Below, one piece after another: positions 4,495 through 5,817 of a stretch of DNA of 5,817 nucleotides. The position numbers and the translations under genes are program-made. Position 1 is the first letter of the stretch; the number at the start of each line of letters is the position of its first letter. The notes under the pieces are model-generated. The model was given only the letters and a program-made list of their open reading frames with translations. It did not search any database and was not told the DNA's origin. Origin of the DNA: Anaerolineae bacterium (lineage in GTDB: Bacteria > Chloroflexota > Anaerolineae > Anaerolineales > Anaerolineaceae); NCBI GenBank assembly GCA_016213455.1, contig JACRAG010000131.1:1-5817 (forward strand), written 5' to 3'.

Positions 4495-5643
4495 TCAGCC
4501 GCGCCAGGCTCCGGAATGCGTCAGCGCGACCATGGCGCGGTAGTTCTGCAGGGCCAGGTCGGGCAGCTCGCGACCGTAAGGGCAGGCGGAGGGCATCAGC
4601 ACAAAGCCGCGGCCTTCTCCGGCGGTGCCTTCGCGCAGGGCGGTCAGGATCTTATGCTCGAACGCCGGCGTGGGCAGGTTTTCCAGGTCGGTGCTCTCCA
4701 GGTTGCCGAAAAGGACCATCTGCCTGCCGTAGTGCTCGCGCACGTAGGCCAGAGTCACGTCGCCCTGGTTGGGCGGCTCGACCGGATCGAGCGCGTCGCA
4801 ACCGGTGGCGGCGATGTCGTCCAGGATGCGTTTCAACCGCCCGTGCGAGTGGATGCGCGCGTAACCGCCGTGGCGGTGAATGGCCTCCACCATCTGCCGG
4901 TCAAAATGGGTCACATAAGCCGGGAACAGGCGCGGCGGCAGGTAGGGGACCGAGGCATATTCCGGGCCGACGATGCGCCACAGCCGCCCCGGCAGCGCCT
5001 CGGAGACTTTTTCGGTGATGGGCAGAACGAAATCGGCGAACTTTTGCAGCAGCCGGGTGAACAGCTCGGGTTCGGTCAGGGCGATGACGGTGTAGGTGCC
5101 CATGTCGAACAGGCCCGCGGCCCAGCACAGCGGGTCGGGGGCGTCGATCATCATCAGCCCGGTGTCACCCAGCTCGGCCTCGGCTTTGAGGAAGTCGTCC
5201 ACGTCTGCCTCGCCCTGGGGGATGGGCAGCGGCAGCTCCAGAAAAGCCTTGAGGTCGTCCAGGTCTTTGAGCAGGTGTTCTTCGGTCCAATCGGTGTAGA
5301 TATCCCGGTCGCGGCGAATGCGCTCGGTCAGGGTGCGCTGCCCGGCTTTGATCTCGCGGCGGGAGACGCGCGAGCTGCCCTGTTCGACGGTGACGAGCGG
5401 GGCCAGCATGTCGATGGGCGAGACGGACCAGCCGCGCAGCGACAGCATGCGGCGCGGGGTGCGCTCGGTGTGCTCGCGGGCCAGCTCAATCAGCGGCAGC
5501 CAGGAGGGATGGGAATAGATGTTGTAGGGATCGGGATCGTCGGGGTGTTCGTCAAAGCCGGTGATCTCGTAAAAACACACCGGCGGGCGGTCAACCGCCT
5601 CGCCGCGCAGGGTGCGCATCAGTCGTTCGCGTCGGGTGAGCAT
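4495..5643 (-). CDS. URO-D/MtaA-superfamily protein, probable cobamide-linked methyltransferase-like, not HemE
   Basis: The 382-residue protein starts with the family-typical RRERLMRTLRGEAVDRPPV (residues 4-22). The C-terminal half has the superfamily pattern: RIHSHGRLKRIL (263-274), GCDALDPVEPP (281-291), QGD (293-295), YGRQMVLFGNLES (305-317) and PSACPYG (351-357). True HemE carries an N-terminal Arg-rich RQAGRY-type signature, which is absent. In MtaA/MtbA methyltransferases a zinc site uses His-x-Cys plus a distal Cys. Here the matching positions appear to be H265-S-H267 and C354, so a zinc role is plausible, with His replacing the first Cys. Many members in Chloroflexota and relatives are uncharacterised and are proposed to act on methylated or methoxylated compounds. 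I see no signal peptide, so it is cytoplasmic. The ATG at 5643 has GGAGG (5653-5649) 5 bases upstream. No corrinoid protein or substrate-specific methyltransferase is adjacent in the window, so the substrate is unknown. It is separated from the electron-transfer operon by 350 bases and a hairpin. Confidence 0.82.
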   Translation of the reverse strand: MLTRRERLMRTLRGEAVDRPPVCFYEITGFDEHPDDPDPYNIYSHPSWLPLIELAREHTERTPRRMLSLRGWSVSPIDMLAPLVTVEQGSSRVSRREIKAGQRTLTERIRRDRDIYTDWTEEHLLKDLDDLKAFLELPLPIPQGEADVDDFLKAEAELGDTGLMMIDAPDPLCWAAGLFDMGTYTVIALTEPELFTRLLQKFADFVLPITEKVSEALPGRLWRIVGPEYASVPYLPPRLFPAYVTHFDRQMVEAIHRHGGYARIHSHGRLKRILDDIAATGCDALDPVEPPNQGDVTLAYVREHYGRQMVLFGNLESTDLENLPTPAFEHKILTALREGTAGEGRGFVLMPSACPYGRELPDLALQNYRAMVALTHSGAWRG

Positions 5644-5687
5644 GCAGGCCTCCGGAGAGAGTCAATCCAAGGGTTCAATGCGTCCAG

Positions 5688-5704
5688 CCGCCCGAAATGG
5701 GCGG
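5688..5704 (-). other. Short hairpin in the leader of the URO-D-family gene
   Basis: CCGCCC (5688-5693) and GGGCGG (5699-5704) form a perfect 6-base GC stem with a 5-base loop, 45 bases before the ATG at 5643. No T-run follows in either direction, so it is not a normal terminator. It may affect translation or mRNA stability, or may be incidental in GC-rich DNA. The rest of the upstream DNA (5705-5817) shows no feature I can support. Confidence 0.28.
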
Positions 5705-5817
5705 GGGAACAGGCACATGGGCAGACCTTGAGAGCCATTGGATCCATCGACTTTTCAGCCGGGGCGGGCCGGACAGATAAAACCGAAGGCGAACTCCTCC
5801 GAAACAGGGGATGAAAA

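Noticed and set aside
4453..5814. Long plus-strand frame (453 codons) antisense to the URO-D-family gene
   Set aside because: The composition is Gly/Gln/Val-rich, typical of antisense in GC-rich DNA. The minus-strand gene has family motifs from end to end and a good ribosome binding site.
5675..5817. Possible 3' end of another minus-strand gene (46 open codons ending in TGA at 5675)
   Set aside because: A second minus-strand frame is also open across this region and neither translation resembles a known protein, so there is no support for a gene end.

Overview
The window most likely comes from a bacterium with about 60% GC coding DNA. My best guess is Chloroflexota (an Anaerolineae-like lineage). 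The guess rests on the gene combination, on dispersed repeats built around a TGTCATTGCGAG-type terminus that I associate with such genomes, and on the general look of the proteins. No rRNA, tRNA or marker gene confirms it. Every gene I can support lies on the minus strand, so the window is read from right to left.

Right part (5643-4495): a stand-alone gene for a uroporphyrinogen-decarboxylase-fold (URO-D/MtaA superfamily) protein. It lacks the signature of true HemE and looks more like a zinc-dependent, cobamide-linked methyltransferase. It has a good ribosome binding site and a short hairpin in its leader. A strong 9-bp hairpin with a TTTT loop about 105 bases after its stop is a plausible terminator. 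The non-coding stretch 4145-4494 separates it from the next transcription unit.

Central part (4144-742): a very tightly packed four-gene operon that reads as one electron-transfer chain across the membrane. The order is a small dicluster [4Fe-4S] ferredoxin-type protein, an FAD/NAD(P)-dependent oxidoreductase of the NirB/rubredoxin-reductase type, a five-helix diheme cytochrome b with two H-X13-H pairs, and a membrane-anchored cytochrome c with 15 CXXCH haem sites. The genes overlap by 4 bases or are separated by 2 or 3 bases, so they are almost certainly co-translated. The simplest model is NAD(P)H or ferredoxin electrons in the cytoplasm, then FAD and Fe-S, then two stacked b haems, then a 15-haem wire on the outside. 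This could be extracellular or periplasmic electron export, or the reverse. The terminal partner is not in the window.

Left part (741-1): a non-coding stretch (198-741) holding a possible operon terminator and two adjacent inverted-repeat elements of a MITE/REP-like family. After it comes the start of another minus-strand gene, cut by the window edge, which encodes a protein with a clear signal peptide and an unrecognised mature part.

The most interesting item is the four-gene ferredoxin / flavoprotein / cytochrome b / 15-haem cytochrome c module. Its parts are familiar types, but the compact architecture looks like a complete transmembrane electron conduit.
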